Program-made: the position numbers and the translations under genes
Part shown: in pieces, positions 48,300 through 60,010 of the stretch
How the letters are laid out: every line of letters starts with the position of its first letter
How positions within the stretch are numbered: position 1 is the first letter of the stretch
NCBI GenBank assembly: GCA_025093985.1
Contig: JACAAK010000002.1
Location: forward strand, 1,922,001-1,986,000
Direction of reading: 5' to 3'
Source: Calvatia gigantea
Lineage: Eukaryota > Basidiomycota > Agaricomycetes > Agaricales > Lycoperdaceae
Length of the DNA: 64,000 bases
The notes under the pieces: generated by a model
Database searches by the model: none
What the model saw: the letters and a program-made list of their open reading frames with translations, nothing else
Told to the model about the DNA's origin: nothing

Positions 48300-50751
48300 C
48301 TAGTCCGGACCTTCACACAGAGCTGATAGGAATGTCTTGATATGTTCCTTTTGCACCTCGATAATGCTCGTGTCAAATGAAGTGTGACGGATCGTTGCAT
48401 TACACCTGTCCCTAGCTTCAACGAATGCAAGGGCGAAGTGGCTGTGCAGTCCGTGCGTCAGTGCGTAATTGCGGGCAAGTGACCGAAGGAACTGACTTTT
48501 TCTTCACGTCTCCAAACTCCATAGCAGCGGTAACACCGACGACAATATAAGCATCTTTGCGCTCGTCCAGACAAGCAACGACAAAAGGCATTCCTCTGCG
48601 TTTGTTTTGGGGATTGATTTGCGCCACTGGTACGCGATCCCTGAGGGCTTCGACAAGCCACAAAGCCAAACGGGTGAGGACGCCAGGATGGGAGAAAAGC
48701 TCTAGCTTGGGTCCTTGTGTCAAGACCACAACTCGATGATTCCGCATCGTTCGTATGTCTTGTTTGTCAATTATAGAGGTACCTTGTTCGATTATTGAGC
48801 GGTGAAGTGACATAGATAGTCGAGTCGACTGTCGTAAGGCCTCGAAGCTGGCAGGCATTGTCAGCAGGGTGAGCGGATGCCCAAGTCAAACTTACTCGGA
48901 TAATGCGTCGTACGCCGTCCAAAAATTCTTCACCCACCAAGCAACCTCTTTCTGTTCGTTGTCTTCTTGATTGCTTGTCCTGGTATTGTTTCTTCCTGAC
49001 GAACCATTTGGTTCCGAGTCTTCTTTTCCCTTTTTCCCTCCGATTTCAGGAGTCTCCCAATTTCTACTGCCGCCAAACCACTCTCCCCCATTGCGGGCGC
49101 CCTCAACTTCAATCTCTAATGGCAGTCCGCCCGCAACATCTATCAAGGCGCCGATGCCCTCAACAACATCTGCCGCCGAGAATGGTTGGGAGCGATAGCC
49201 ATAGCATCTGATAAAGGATGGGTATGTTAGTTCCACAAGGCCATATTCGGGCGCAGTCTCAGTAAATTTGTCCACAAGCACTCGCTTGAGGTCCATGTCC
49301 ATGTGGGTATATGATTGTTGGGTTTGTAATAGTGAGAATCTAGAAAGGTTTCGTCAGTATACCTATTCGTAGGCTTCAAGATTTGAACCCAACCCCATCT
49401 TCGCCAGAAGACCCGTCAATCTTTTACGTCCGCGTTCCTTCCATATCCCGAGCTTACTTGCAACGTAACTGGAGTGATACATGGCATCATAGAGGGTCCA
49501 ATGACGGAAAAACATAAAGCGCAGTTCCTCCGTGGCACGGACGCTCACGTCGTCTGGGCTGAGCGTTAATAGGAAGGACGAACCACTATTGGCGGTAGTA
49601 GGAAGCGGGTTGAGCCGGGAAACCTCATCGTAGTAAAGCCTATGATACGCCTCGTAGTCTTCACGCGGTATCCGGGATGTCAAGTATTGATATGTGAGGC
49701 CGAGGATGGCAAGCCTACACAAATCATTAATGAAGAACTTGTTGGTTGCTGGTGTAAGGTTTACCACAGAAAATCGTTATCAACCCTCTCTAGGATTGTG
49801 GCAAGGGTGAATAGTGTGCTCGAGACGCTTTGCCCATACCAGGTGCCCGCGAGGTAATATTTATTGAGACGCGCAACATGGCGATCGTGCTCCTCGCGAG
49901 TCATCCGCGGTAGCTGCTGCAGAGATATCGGTAAGAATTCTCTCGTGCGTTAGCGAGAGTAACGCGTACTCCTGCATTATCTTCATCAAGTCGCCGTCGT
50001 TTTTCCCTTCGAGGTTCCATCGATTTGCGCCGTTTCCTGGAACCCCCCGCTTCAGAGCCACCCTCATGCACTGATTCGTCCGACTCTTCTTCATCTCCAG
50101 AGTCCTCGCTTGAATACTCATCATCCGAATCGGGGAGCGGTTCGTACTTGTGACGAATCAACAGCGGTCCAATCTAATTCATAGCTCGGCGTACCTCCAA
50201 TGCCTCCCAGGATTTCTTTTCTTCTATCAGCCCATCTGCTTCTCCGTCATCCCAGACAATGATTCGATCGCCATTCTCTCCTGTCCCAAACGAACTGGAC
50301 AAGTTACGGGGTCGGATGGAATCAATGACATGGATTGTGACGCTGGTTCGGAAATCGCCAAACCAGTTGGGGGACGGTAGATCAAGATATCCACCCACAT
50401 TCAGCAGAATCAGTGTGTGCAGCTGAAACACTTTACGGTCAGCAGCTGAAGCCGATTCAGGATTGAATCCCTGCTACGCACTTCATTGTTCTCTCTCAGT
50501 TCCTCCCGTACTCTGGTGAAGTCCTCGACGCCAGCTACAGGAATGATCGTATATATCACATCGTCTTGTTTGAATAACCGCGCAAGCATCTTAGATGCGC
50601 AGAGTGCATCCACGTCTGGTGACACCAACATCACAACGGAAGAAGCGGACGTTAAAGGTGAACGCCGGTGGGCCGCGAGGACATTGTTATATGCGTCGCC
50701 ATATGAAGGTCTACCTGGTGCAGTTTGGTTCGGGGGAGTGATATAGACCAT
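48300..50751 (-). CDS. CDC45: DNA replication initiation factor Cdc45
   Basis: Cdc45 joins Mcm2-7 and GINS to form the replicative CMG helicase in the nucleus. The start MVYITPPNQTAPGRPSYGDA leads into the DHH-like N-domain (VVMLVSPDVDALCASKMLAR, YTIIPVAG). Splicing then gives LHTLILLNVGGYLDLPSPN with VTIHVIDSIRPRNLSS and IIVWDDGEADG. An acidic/basic linker follows (DSDDEYSSEDSGDEEESDES and RKRRK). Next come LPRMTREEHDRHVARLN, LAILGLTYQYLTSRI, FRHWTLYDAMYHSSYVA, MDMDLKRVLVDKF and SLHRSIIEQGTSIIDKQDIR. The last exon, after a GT-AG intron at about 48431-48485, encodes NHFALAFVEARDRCN and TSIIEVQKEHIKTFLSAL. About eight exons, frame intact. Confidence 0.93.
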
Positions 50752-51765
50752 GGTTCCGCAGCCCGACGGCAAACACTGTTTAGGACCAGAGATATGTTAA
50801 ATTAACTCAATTCTAAACCTTGTCCCTTGACGTGAAACCCCAAACATGCGGTGTGACATCGCGTGTCACGTGCGGTGTTACACCCAGATAAGGCTAGGGG
50901 CCCTCAGAACGCACCCATCGAAACTGAAATATTGACCACTTGGTGGATGTGCATAAACCCGTCGTTCAAGGATCTTATCCATGCTGAGGCTGAGCGGAAG
51001 CATCTTTTGCCACAGATTTTCCAAGAAGGTAATTTTCATTCCCCAACAATGCCATAAGACTCGTTGCGAGAGGCACGATGCCATCAACTGATCGGCATTC
51101 ACATTGTGAACGTTCGCTTTGGAGAGTGAGCTTATTTGTGAGCTTGTCTCAAACACATTGATTCTTGAGGGTAGCGCCAAGATTACCTTTAGCTTCAAAC
51201 ACATATAGCAAGTTGCTCATTTGGGGGAAATGGGGGAGAATCTGGGCTGACAGATTTATGGACAATTAAGAAGGAAACGGGAAGAGACAACGAGAGTGGC
51301 AATATGGCAGTACTACTCACCGCAGGGCATGAGGTAAATCGACATCTTTCCTTACCAAAAAGTTCGCCAAGTCCGTGTGCATACCGGTTTTCGCATACTT
51401 GCAAGCGTTTCCATACTCCTGCGAGCAATGCATAGGTAGAAATCTCCGAATCACTTGCAGCTAAGATCATCCGATAACTTGCCACCTCAGCCGCCTTTTC
51501 AACCGCCTTGAGCTTAGCGGCCGGAAGAGCGTACAAGGTGCGTCAAGGCTAGCCGCCTCCTCGCCCCCCCCCCCCCCCAATTGCAACGGCGCGTGCAGCC
51601 TCCCTCACGTCGGGTGGTGAGGGGCGAGAAATTACTCTGATCGATCTCGTCCACATGAGCACGACACGATGGGTTTTAGTTATGCTTGTGGCGCAATCTG
51701 GCCAAGGTCGGAAGTAATACGACAACAGCCAAACTCCTCGTTGCAACGGAGAGCTTCTATATCAA
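50752..51765. other. Region between CDC45 and the scramblase gene; weak minus-strand ORFs
   Basis: A minus-strand open stretch at 51195-51541 reads LPAAKLKAVEKAAEVASYRM and LAGVWKRLQVCENRYAHGLG, which looks protein-like, but I can neither place a start codon nor join it to a domain. A run of about 14 C lies near 51566-51579. The remainder (50880-51190) has no convincing exon. This could hold one small minus-strand gene or be non-coding. Confidence 0.3.
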
Positions 51766-53357
51766 TTACTCCCAAGTTGAGAAGTGGAAGAGACCTCCTC
51801 TACAAGCAAACGTTAGAAGAAGGCAAGCCACGGACCATAAGACAACCCACCCCCCGACATGTGAATGGCGAGAAAAATAGTCAAAGTCGATATTTACTGC
51901 AAAAACACGCGGATGTTACCCATAATGAAGGTTACAATGTCAATCACAGAAAACACACCCGCTAGAGCCAGGAAGAGCTAAGAATTATGTGCTTCAGCGA
52001 TGGGGACCAGGGTAAGAACACAAAGCTGCAACTCACTGCGCGTTCATCCAACGTGAGTACCCTTGAACTGAGTTGGGGAACATATTCTTGTCCGCCGGGA
52101 AGAAACGAGACCGGTTTGAAGCAGATTGAATAGCGCCCTGGAAGGATATCAGAGTCCCAAATTTCAATTAACATTGATGGGAAGAACCTGTATCAGTAAA
52201 GATCTTGTTCTTATCAGCGGGGTTGAAGCAAAGTTCAGATATAGGCTGTCACCTCTCGCCCAAAGCCTCGGAATGCACGACTAATGAAAGCCACATCTTT
52301 CTCATGTCCGTCCAATAATCGGAAATCCCAAGCAAGGAAAGGGGCGTCAACCTTGGCAACTTGAGTAAAAACCACAGGTTGAGGTTGAGGTTGAGGTTGA
52401 GGATCTGACGCTAGTGACAAGATCCGTCTTTGATCCCGTCTTCTCAAAACAGATAAACACCAAAAATTAGACATGGGCGCTGGATAAGTATTACCTGAGA
52501 AAGAGATCGTAACGCCTTCGCCATGGATGCCACACTTGTTGGACCTCTCCAAACGTGTCCAGGATGGGATCACCCTCTAGTGTGTAGGAGGATAGGTCCT
52601 TCAAGCGCTGGACGTACATCCGGGAGTTAATCCAAGCGAACGGTCGCCTCAGCTACTAGGTGGTCAGACAGGCTAAATTTGGGTATATCCATGCCGACTA
52701 ACCCAAAGAATGGGCGACCCGTTGGTATCGAGAATCACGGCTCTAAAGGGTCTGTGCGTAGAGAAGGCTTGCCGAGCGACCGTACCAAGGAGGCCTCGAT
52801 CCTCCTCGGCAATGAACCCTAGTGGTTCACCTTCTTCGCTGCCTATAAGGTAGCCATTGAATGAAAGATCCGGAGATGAAAGGAAAGACAATCGGCTACT
52901 CACTGACTGTGTATTTATTACACTGTTCGAATCCAACGAAGACGTTAAGCATCTCGAGTTGCCTGCAGAGTTCCTAATGAGGACAAAGAGAACAAGGGAA
53001 GGAAATATCGAGATACCGTTCAATAATCAAGGTGTCATTTTGCAAGAGTAACCTTTTTAGACCTTCCTCAGGATTACTGGTTGGTGGCCGCTGGGCAGTG
53101 TGCCACATGCGCGAGTTGTTGTCCGCCGGTGTATCCTCAAATGGCTGAGAATCATTTTGACCTTCCTGCCTCGCCGAGGGGGGATCTGGTTTGATTATTT
53201 CTCGATTCCTGCCAGCTCCGGTGGTGCGCCTGCTGGGAAACCGACTCAGAGCATATGGACGACGTGGTTGGAACTGCAGTGTCCACGGCCGCGAGCTGAA
53301 AAATTGAGCATTGAGCACGGGTCCTGGGAACCGCTTCCTGGTAATTGCTAAAGTCAT
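51766..53357 (-). CDS. Scramblase-family protein (Aim25/PLSCR-like)
   Basis: Fungal Aim25-type scramblase homologues are membrane-associated, often mitochondrial, proteins with the tubby-like scramblase fold. The N-terminus is basic and could be a mitochondrial presequence (MTLAITRKRFPGPVLNAQFF). The core reads LLQNDTLIIERQLEMLNVFV, EGEPLGFIAEEDRGLLG, RPFAWINSRMYVQRLKDLSS, DTFGEVQQVWHPWRRRYDLF, FLAWDFRLLDG, REIFTDTGRYSICFKP and ALAVNIDFDYFSRHSHVG. It needs about nine exons, including a 16 nt exon (52188-52203) and a 19 nt exon (51959-51977), and ends FHFSTWE. A four-fold Pro-Gln repeat, encoded by a hexanucleotide run near 52379-52403, sits in the middle. The frame is continuous when spliced this way. 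Confidence 0.85.
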
Positions 53358-54035
53358 CGGGTTGTGCGCGTAATACTTTTAGGAACCTTCAAGCTTCAGC
53401 GCTCAGCGTTCCGTCGGTATCTGCATTTAAATTGTCACTAGCGTCATAGTTGGGCGGGTCGGCACGGCCGTGACGGAACGGAAAATGTGATCTCACGTGC
53501 GCCAACAAAATAACACAGAACAGTCCCCAGTTCGCGGAGGTCTACAGAGGTCTACCAAGATATCCTCATCCCCTATTATCTCCTGGTAATTAGAGTCTTC
53601 TCTTATCGGACGTTCTTTATGTTTACTGACATTGTAAGTGTTTTTTTCGTCTGCTCAAAAAGAGCTGGATGCATCGGCACAGAACCTTGCTCCCCATATT
53701 GCGATGCCAGCACACTCAGTCCCGCTCGGCTGCAACGGCAGCCAAATTGAAGGTGAGACGCTTCAAATATCACCAGTAACTGTACTTGCATTTGCAATAG
53801 ACTCCTGGCAGGGCATACGACTACTCAGAACAATTATCCGTGCCGAGGAAACGGTCCCCGTCATGTCCTGGTGATGTACGAAAACCACCATTCCGAATGT
53901 CAGCTATCGGTCTCACAAACCATCATAGAAAGTGCCTTCGGCCAAATCATGGGGTCATCCGAACGACTCCAATACCGTAGCCCGTTCTTGTAGTTCTGAA
54001 CGACGTTTGTGTTTCACCCAGACACTCGCAAATAA
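53358..54035. other. Divergent intergenic region, possible 5' exon(s) of the IF2 gene
   Basis: Between two divergently transcribed genes. An ORF at 53638-53871 lacks known domains. An ATG near 53898 begins MSAIGLTNHHRKCLRPNHGV, basic enough for a mitochondrial presequence, but I could not splice it in phase to the downstream IF2 frame. Confidence 0.3.
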
Positions 54036-56696
54036 TTAACAGACCCCTTTCAAGAACCTTCACAATCCTCGCACTCTTCTCCACGACACGATCAAACCCA
54101 GGTGTGGTCTCGGTCATCCCTTCCACCCAGATTCAACTCAATTCGCAATCAAAAGCAAAATCGAGGCGCAAACGACAGGAACGAGCCCCAAACTTCCCAA
54201 AACCTATTTGAGAAAACACGACCTTCGAGAGCATGGGGAACCGAGGCTCTCCCAAATCCGACAGTACAAACGACCAGTTTCTCCAGGCCTGATACCATTT
54301 TCTTCCAAGGGGGCGGCCAAGATTCGAGAAGAGATTCTTCACGAGCGCGCACGCGCTTAGGCCCATACAAAACGCGTGGTTCCATTGTTGAGAAACTAGG
54401 CCGTGACGAACAGGAATTTGGGCACAAACAGCTTCAAAAAAACTCGGTTCGAAAAACGACAGTTCACGCGCCACGTATAAAAGTCAAACCACGGATGGAT
54501 GTGTATATACCAACGACCGTGACCGTTGGTGCTCTTGCGAGGATATTGGATGTCAAATTTGGTACGGTTTTCGTTGTCACACCCAAGTTATAGCCCTCAA
54601 TACTAGATGAAGATCGGCTTATTCGAAAAATGGTGGAAGCTGGAATGGCGGATGACGCTTCTCATGACCACGGTACGCCTTTTAGCTGCGACGCATGCAT
54701 GTGGTTTAAATTGAATACTTTACAGTGCTCACTTCTGATTATGCTGTTCTGCTGGCTGAGGATCTTGGGCGTAATCCTATAGTCGATGATGAGGCAGCGT
54801 TTGATTTATACCCTCCGTGTGTTCCAATCCATAGGGTTTTGGAGGTATTCTGATATCATTTTCACCTAACAGGGCCCCGCACCCCGATCCCTCCTCACTA
54901 CCCTCCCGACCACCAGTAGTAACGATTATGGGACATGTTGATCACGGGAAAACCACACTTCTCGATACGCTACGGTCCTCAGCGGTTGCAAAAGGCGAGG
55001 CGGGCGGGATCACACAACATATTGGAGCCTTCTCAGTTCCTGTCAAATCACCGCAAGGACAACAATTCATCACATTTCTTGATACGCCGGGACATGCAGC
55101 GTTTTCTGCTATGAGAGCGCGAGGTGCTGGTATCACAGATATCGTTGTTCTCGTCGTCGCCGCAGATGATGGCATCATGCCTCAGACCAGAGAGGTAATC
55201 AACCTCCTTCAGAAGGGCGCTGGAAAGGTTGGCCTTGTCGTGGCAATTAACAAGGTTGATAAACCAGGGGCCGACGTCGTAAGTGCCCATTCCTTCCGTC
55301 CCTACTGCCAAGAGCTAAAGATGTTGTGCTCAGGAGGCTGTGAAGTTGGCTCTGATGTCAGAGGGAATTCAACTTGAATGTTTTGGCGGAGATGTGCCTT
55401 CAGTCGAGGTATCGGGACTGACTGGCAAAGGCCTCCCAGAGCTAGTGGAGACGCTATCAATTATGGCAGAACTTCACGATCTTCGTGCTGAGAAGGAGGG
55501 ATCTGTTCATGGACACGTACTGGAATCGAAGGTGACGAGGGGATTAGGGTGGGTGCTCTTCGTGTTCAAAGTAAAAACAATTGCTGATATGTACCCAGTC
55601 CTGTTGCCACTGTTTTGGTGCTCCGAGGGTGCCTCGAAACGGGCTCGCATATTCTGAGCAGCACTCATCCCGCTAAAGTGAGGTTGATGACTGATTCCAC
55701 TGGAAAATCGGTCAAGGCTGCGTATCCTGGAATGGCAGTCACCGTGTCCGGTTGGAAGACGTTACCCAAAGCAGGGTATGAGGTTCTCGATGGCAAAGAG
55801 TCCGAAGTCAAGAAGGCTCTTGCCAACCGCATACGACAAGCAGAAATTGCAGCATCTTTGGCCGATGTGGATGCTATCAACGCTGTCCGAAGGGAAGAGC
55901 GCGAGCGGAAGAAGACTGACGTCGACAAGCACAAGCACACCCCAGAAGCCGACGGTTCTAAGGAATTGAAGCTAATTATTAAGGCGGACGTGAGCGGGAG
56001 CGCAGAGGCAGTTGAGGGAGCGTTACAATGTATTGGAAATAAGGAGGCCATGACCAAGATTATCTCCTCTGGAGTTGGAGATGTGACGGAATCTGATGTG
56101 CTAATGGCCAAAGCCGTAAACGGTATATTTCCAACAGTTTTGGTTTTCGACCCCGGCTCATCGCTGACAAAAAGCTCTATGAACAGCCACTATCGTTGCT
56201 TTCTCTGTGTCCGTACCACGGTCGGTCGAGATCTTGGCGGCACAAAATGTCGTGCCCATCATCACATCGACTATCATATACCGACTGATGGAGAATGTTC
56301 AACAGAGGGTTATCGCACTTCTTCCTATGATCAAGGAAACCAAAGTGACGGGAGAAGCTACTGTTCTTCAGCTGTTCGATATTCAGTTGAAGGCGAAACA
56401 AGTGAAGAAGATCGCTGGTTGCCGTGTAATTAATGGAATGATGGAAAAGGCCAAGTTTGCGCGAATCGTCAGAGATGGTTCAGTAATTCATGAAGGTGCG
56501 TCCAATCTTAAATGAAGATATAATTTTATGGATCATTGTTTCAGGCGCTCTGGACACTATGCGCATCCTCAAAAAAGATGTGACCGAAGTACGCAAAGGT
56601 TCAGAATGCGGTTTGAGCCTTATGGATTTTGCCGATCTCCGTGAGGGTGACTTGATTCAGATGTACCAAACAATAGAAAAGCCTGGCGTCCTATAG
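54036..56696 (+). CDS. Mitochondrial translation initiation factor IF-2 (5' end unresolved)
   Basis: This GTPase places initiator tRNA on the mitochondrial ribosome. The frame opens at 54036 without an ATG, so at least one upstream exon is missing from my model. A basic, disordered N-part precedes the IF2 N-domain ([40 protein letters not shown]). The G domain has G1 [10 protein letters not shown]2 region [12 protein letters not shown]3 DTPGHAAF and G4 NKVDKPGAD. After an intron at about 55279 it continues [15 protein letters not shown], then [78 protein letters not shown] and [15 protein letters not shown]. At least six introns. The stop at 56694 lies 55 bp from the end of the convergent CHORD gene. 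Confidence 0.88.
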
Positions 56697-56751
56697 GGAA
56701 CTCGTCCTTCATAGGGTTATTGATAGAGTATTTTACACTAGGTAGTATTAA

Positions 56752-58176
56752 TCACGTTGAGCGGGCTTTATTGACTGCGTCTAGGTGCAGTTCCTTCCCA
56801 CCAACAGTACCAGTTCTACCACCAACTCCGAAAGTGTAATTGATACCTCCAAGACTGCGGGTCGTTTTTTCGAGGACGGCCCAACCACGATTGTCTGACT
56901 TCTGAAGCTGTAGCTCGATCTATAGTATGTGAGACCGACGGACTTCTGGATTGGAGATGTTCCTTTACCTTTGTATTGGAAAAGCGGTAAGTACTTTGGT
57001 CAGGGATAATGGGTCCGAAGAGATTTAACACGCGGGAGAAGCGTTTCGATCCCGGGAGGTATATATCAAGTGTAACCTGACAGGAAGGAATATGAGAGCC
57101 TAGCCCTATTACACATCTCTTTGAAGAGGCCGTACCCGTTCCGGGGAGTCGAATATTATGACACTGCGTTCTCTATCCACCTGTCTGGCGAATACAGATA
57201 CATAAACCTTGTCAACGGTCTGGTAATGATCTATACGACAGTCGACCATCTTCTCCGTCTTGTGGCCAAGGTGAGAATTTCACAGCTGTCCAGAACCATG
57301 GCCTGCTACTTACCGCAGGTGCTGCAGCCCCTCGAGGAGTAAATATATGGCGACCAGTCTTGCAGCCTTGTATTTTCAAAAATTCATCGAACTCTAGCAC
57401 ACGACGCTTGCAGCAGAGGTATCCCTATGTAGATATGGGATAATGAATACGAAACATGCGCAACCATGCTGCGTTATGGATTACCTTACTGCCTTCCCTG
57501 AAGATAGGCTGCGCGAATAGAAAACTCAGTATCACATTAACGTTGTCGTATTCACATGCCACTCACCGGCGCCGGATGGTAGACGCAAACTGTACCTGGA
57601 CCATCGCCTTGCCTATTCTCCTGGTCACTCACAAAAGGGACGCCACAACCTCTCCTTCTGCATGGCGTACCTGGAGTGACGGGTACGGTGGGATCGTCTT
57701 CCTCTTCAATGGGAGCCGGCTGCATGGGCTCAGGATCCACCCGCGACGAGGCTCCAGAAGCTACGGCTGACGTTGTCGAGTATGTCTCTTTTCCTTCAGG
57801 AGATGATTCCGCAACAGCGAATGTGGTGGTTGACGATGGCTTGGGTTCCGGCGCTTTGGGTGCCTCAGTTGTATGACCATCGACTTCCGTGCATCCCTAT
57901 GACCCACATCACCTCGCATTCTAGAGGCTCTACAGATCACCCACCGGAATGGCGAGGAACTCATCGAAGCTGAGCACCGGTTTGTTGATAGTTGAGCAAC
58001 AGGACCACGACTTCAGACCCTCGTGGAAAACCTAATGCCCCTACTGTTAACTTCGAAACGGGACCGGGATGAGAGTGAAGGGATATGCTCACCGGTGCGC
58101 CTGGGTGGTGAACACACTTGTTCGTAGAATTTTCTGTATATTCAACTTTACAACCTGGGCGAGAGCAACGGGGCAT
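56752..58176 (-). CDS. CHORD-CS domain protein (RAR1/CHP/Morgana type)
   Basis: These proteins are Hsp90 co-chaperones with two zinc-binding CHORD domains and a CS (p23/SGT1-like) domain. CHORD1 starts at the N-terminus ([48 protein letters not shown]). A disordered linker follows. CHORD2 is CRRRGCGVPFVSDQEN, VCVYHPAPPIFREGSKGYLC, FDEFLKIQGCKTGRH. The CS domain reads CRIDHYQTVDKVYVSVFARQ, VTLDIYLPGSKRFSRVLNLF and ELQLQKSDNRGWAVLEKT. One exon is only 24 nt (57485-57508, PIFREGSK). About eight exons, all with GT-AG introns, ending KARST. The arrangement and length match the animal and fungal family. Confidence 0.9.
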
Positions 58177-58473
58177 TATGTATACGTCTTAGTAAATCGA
58201 TAGAAAGATGGCGGATCGAAATATGGTTTTTAATCGATGGTGTCGATGAGGAACTTTCGCCAAGATTCTCTCTGCTGTTCTTGTCCGCATCTTTATTACG
58301 TAACTATATTTTACTGCATAGGAGATTAGATTGGGGGAGGAGAAGGGGTATTCTATGTACTCTGTTAACACCCGGAAATCCTAATCCGGACGTTGGTCTA
58401 TATCAGTGTGTTGTAACTTTGGAGAATGCCATTTCGTCAGGGGGTCGAGAAATCGGGTTCAACTCCACAGCGC

Positions 58474-59789
58474 TCACGACAAACCAGACCCATATATCTC
58501 CCACACGAGAAACCCGATGCCCCATGGCCCAACGCGGCTTAGCGTTCGCACAACACCCGCAAATTTCGCCCGTAAACCGGCATTCGTAGGCGTTTCATGA
58601 TTTGGGTTGCGGAAAAATGCAACTATGCCGTCAGTTCGAACGGCCTCAAGGACAGGCCTAAGAGTTTGGGACCCGTTCGACTCCAAATTGCTGAGGTAAA
58701 TGAGACGTCTCGCACGATCCCAAGGTCTACAAATAATTTCGTAAGTCAGGCCTGCTAAAACCTGGAATTCAGGTCAAATCATTACTACCACCGGGTATAT
58801 GTCGCAAGACTTACACCGCCGGACACCAGTATGATACTGTTGAGAATGCGGGGGACCTGCTGTCTAGCAGATGTGAGTTGAGCCTCGGACCTATCAACGC
58901 GGGAGACAGCGTCTTCGGACAGCGTCTTGGCGGCTTGGCCCACCCTTCTTGTGACTTCAAAAATCGCAAAAAAGGCAGAAAACGCTAAAAGACAATGTTT
59001 ACACACCATTGGCCGGCAACAAATAGAAAAAGGAATGAGGCTCACCACACACATCTTTTGTGTAACCCCAACCCCAACCATTCCATCCGCGGCCAGCCAT
59101 TTCTCCAACCTCTCTCGCCCACTTGCGAAGTTCGCGAACTTCTCGCAACTGGGACCCCCGTGATCCCCGTAAGGGCCTTGGTGAATTGCGTATCATGTTT
59201 CTCCAAGATTGTGTCCATGAGTGACCAGTTGTGCCGCCTTCGATCGCTAGACGGACATTCTCAGCAGGTGCAGCTACAATGGCTTGCGCACCGCCCGCAA
59301 TAGCCCCTGAAACAGCAGCGCTCACGATGGGATGGTTTCGCATATTGGGTTCAACGATTGAATACGTTTCAGCATAGGTCGTCCAAAGAACAGTACCAAG
59401 TAGGGCGTTCACAACCATCGGAGGGAAAAAGTGTTTATGAAAGACGCTGAACTGAAATTGGGTTGAGCCATAGTCTCCTTGAGTTAAACGACGACTCACA
59501 CCCTGAAGCCTCACAACAGACAACATAAACTTATGATCATAGGCTGCCCCTTGGTGCTCAGCTAGACTCTTGAGTGACTGCCAGCCACTAACTTGAACTT
59601 GTTGACTGGGGGGGGGGTACGACAAGGAATAATTAATACGTACTCTTAGACGGCCGAAACAACCTGACAGGCCGCGAGAAATACAGTGCCAGACCTCGAG
59701 TCAGGGTGCGGGCGACCGCTGCTTGGAGACTTGGGGGTTGTTCTGCTAGAAGTTGATGAGATGGACTGGGTATCGATTAGTACAGACAT
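58474..59789 (-). CDS. Mitochondrial carrier family protein (substrate unknown)
   Basis: Carriers of this family exchange metabolites across the inner mitochondrial membrane. Two signature-like Px[DE]xx[RK] motifs are visible, in VAAPAENVRLAIEGG and in CRPWDRARRLIYL, each at the end of a hydrophobic helix (VSAAVSGAIAGGAQAIV and SIILVSGGVLAGLTYEI). Other segments are HFFPPMVVNALLGTVLWTTY, FSAFFAIFEVTRRVGQA and a C-terminal helix PWGIGFLVWEIYG. I place the start at 59789 (MSVLIDTQSISSTSSRTTPK). The splice from that exon to the one containing SGWQSLKSLAEHQG is unresolved, because the obvious boundary runs into a stop. A run of 10 C lies in that intron near 59608. The remaining introns are canonical. 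Confidence 0.75.
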
Positions 59790-60010
59790 TCGATCACTCA
59801 ACTCGAGTCTGGTTCTTGCAATGCTTCATCCTGGGGAACAACGGACATGGGATGAGCATGAAAGCTAGAACGCTGAGCTTGAAGCTAGCTCGAAGGCTTG
59901 ACGTCTGACGAACAACCCTGTCTACTTTCGGAACCAAGCAGCTGTGGCTGTGTCGTGACCCAACTTCAAAACTTCAAATTTCAAAACTTGAACACTCTTC
60001 CTTCCTTGTG

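Noticed and set aside
54102..54110. Translation start of IF2 at 54102
   Set aside because: The codon is GTG and the frame stays open upstream to 54036. The real start must be in an unplaced upstream exon.
55665..56111. 148-codon minus-strand ORF
   Set aside because: It is fully antisense to the conserved IF2 domains III and IV.
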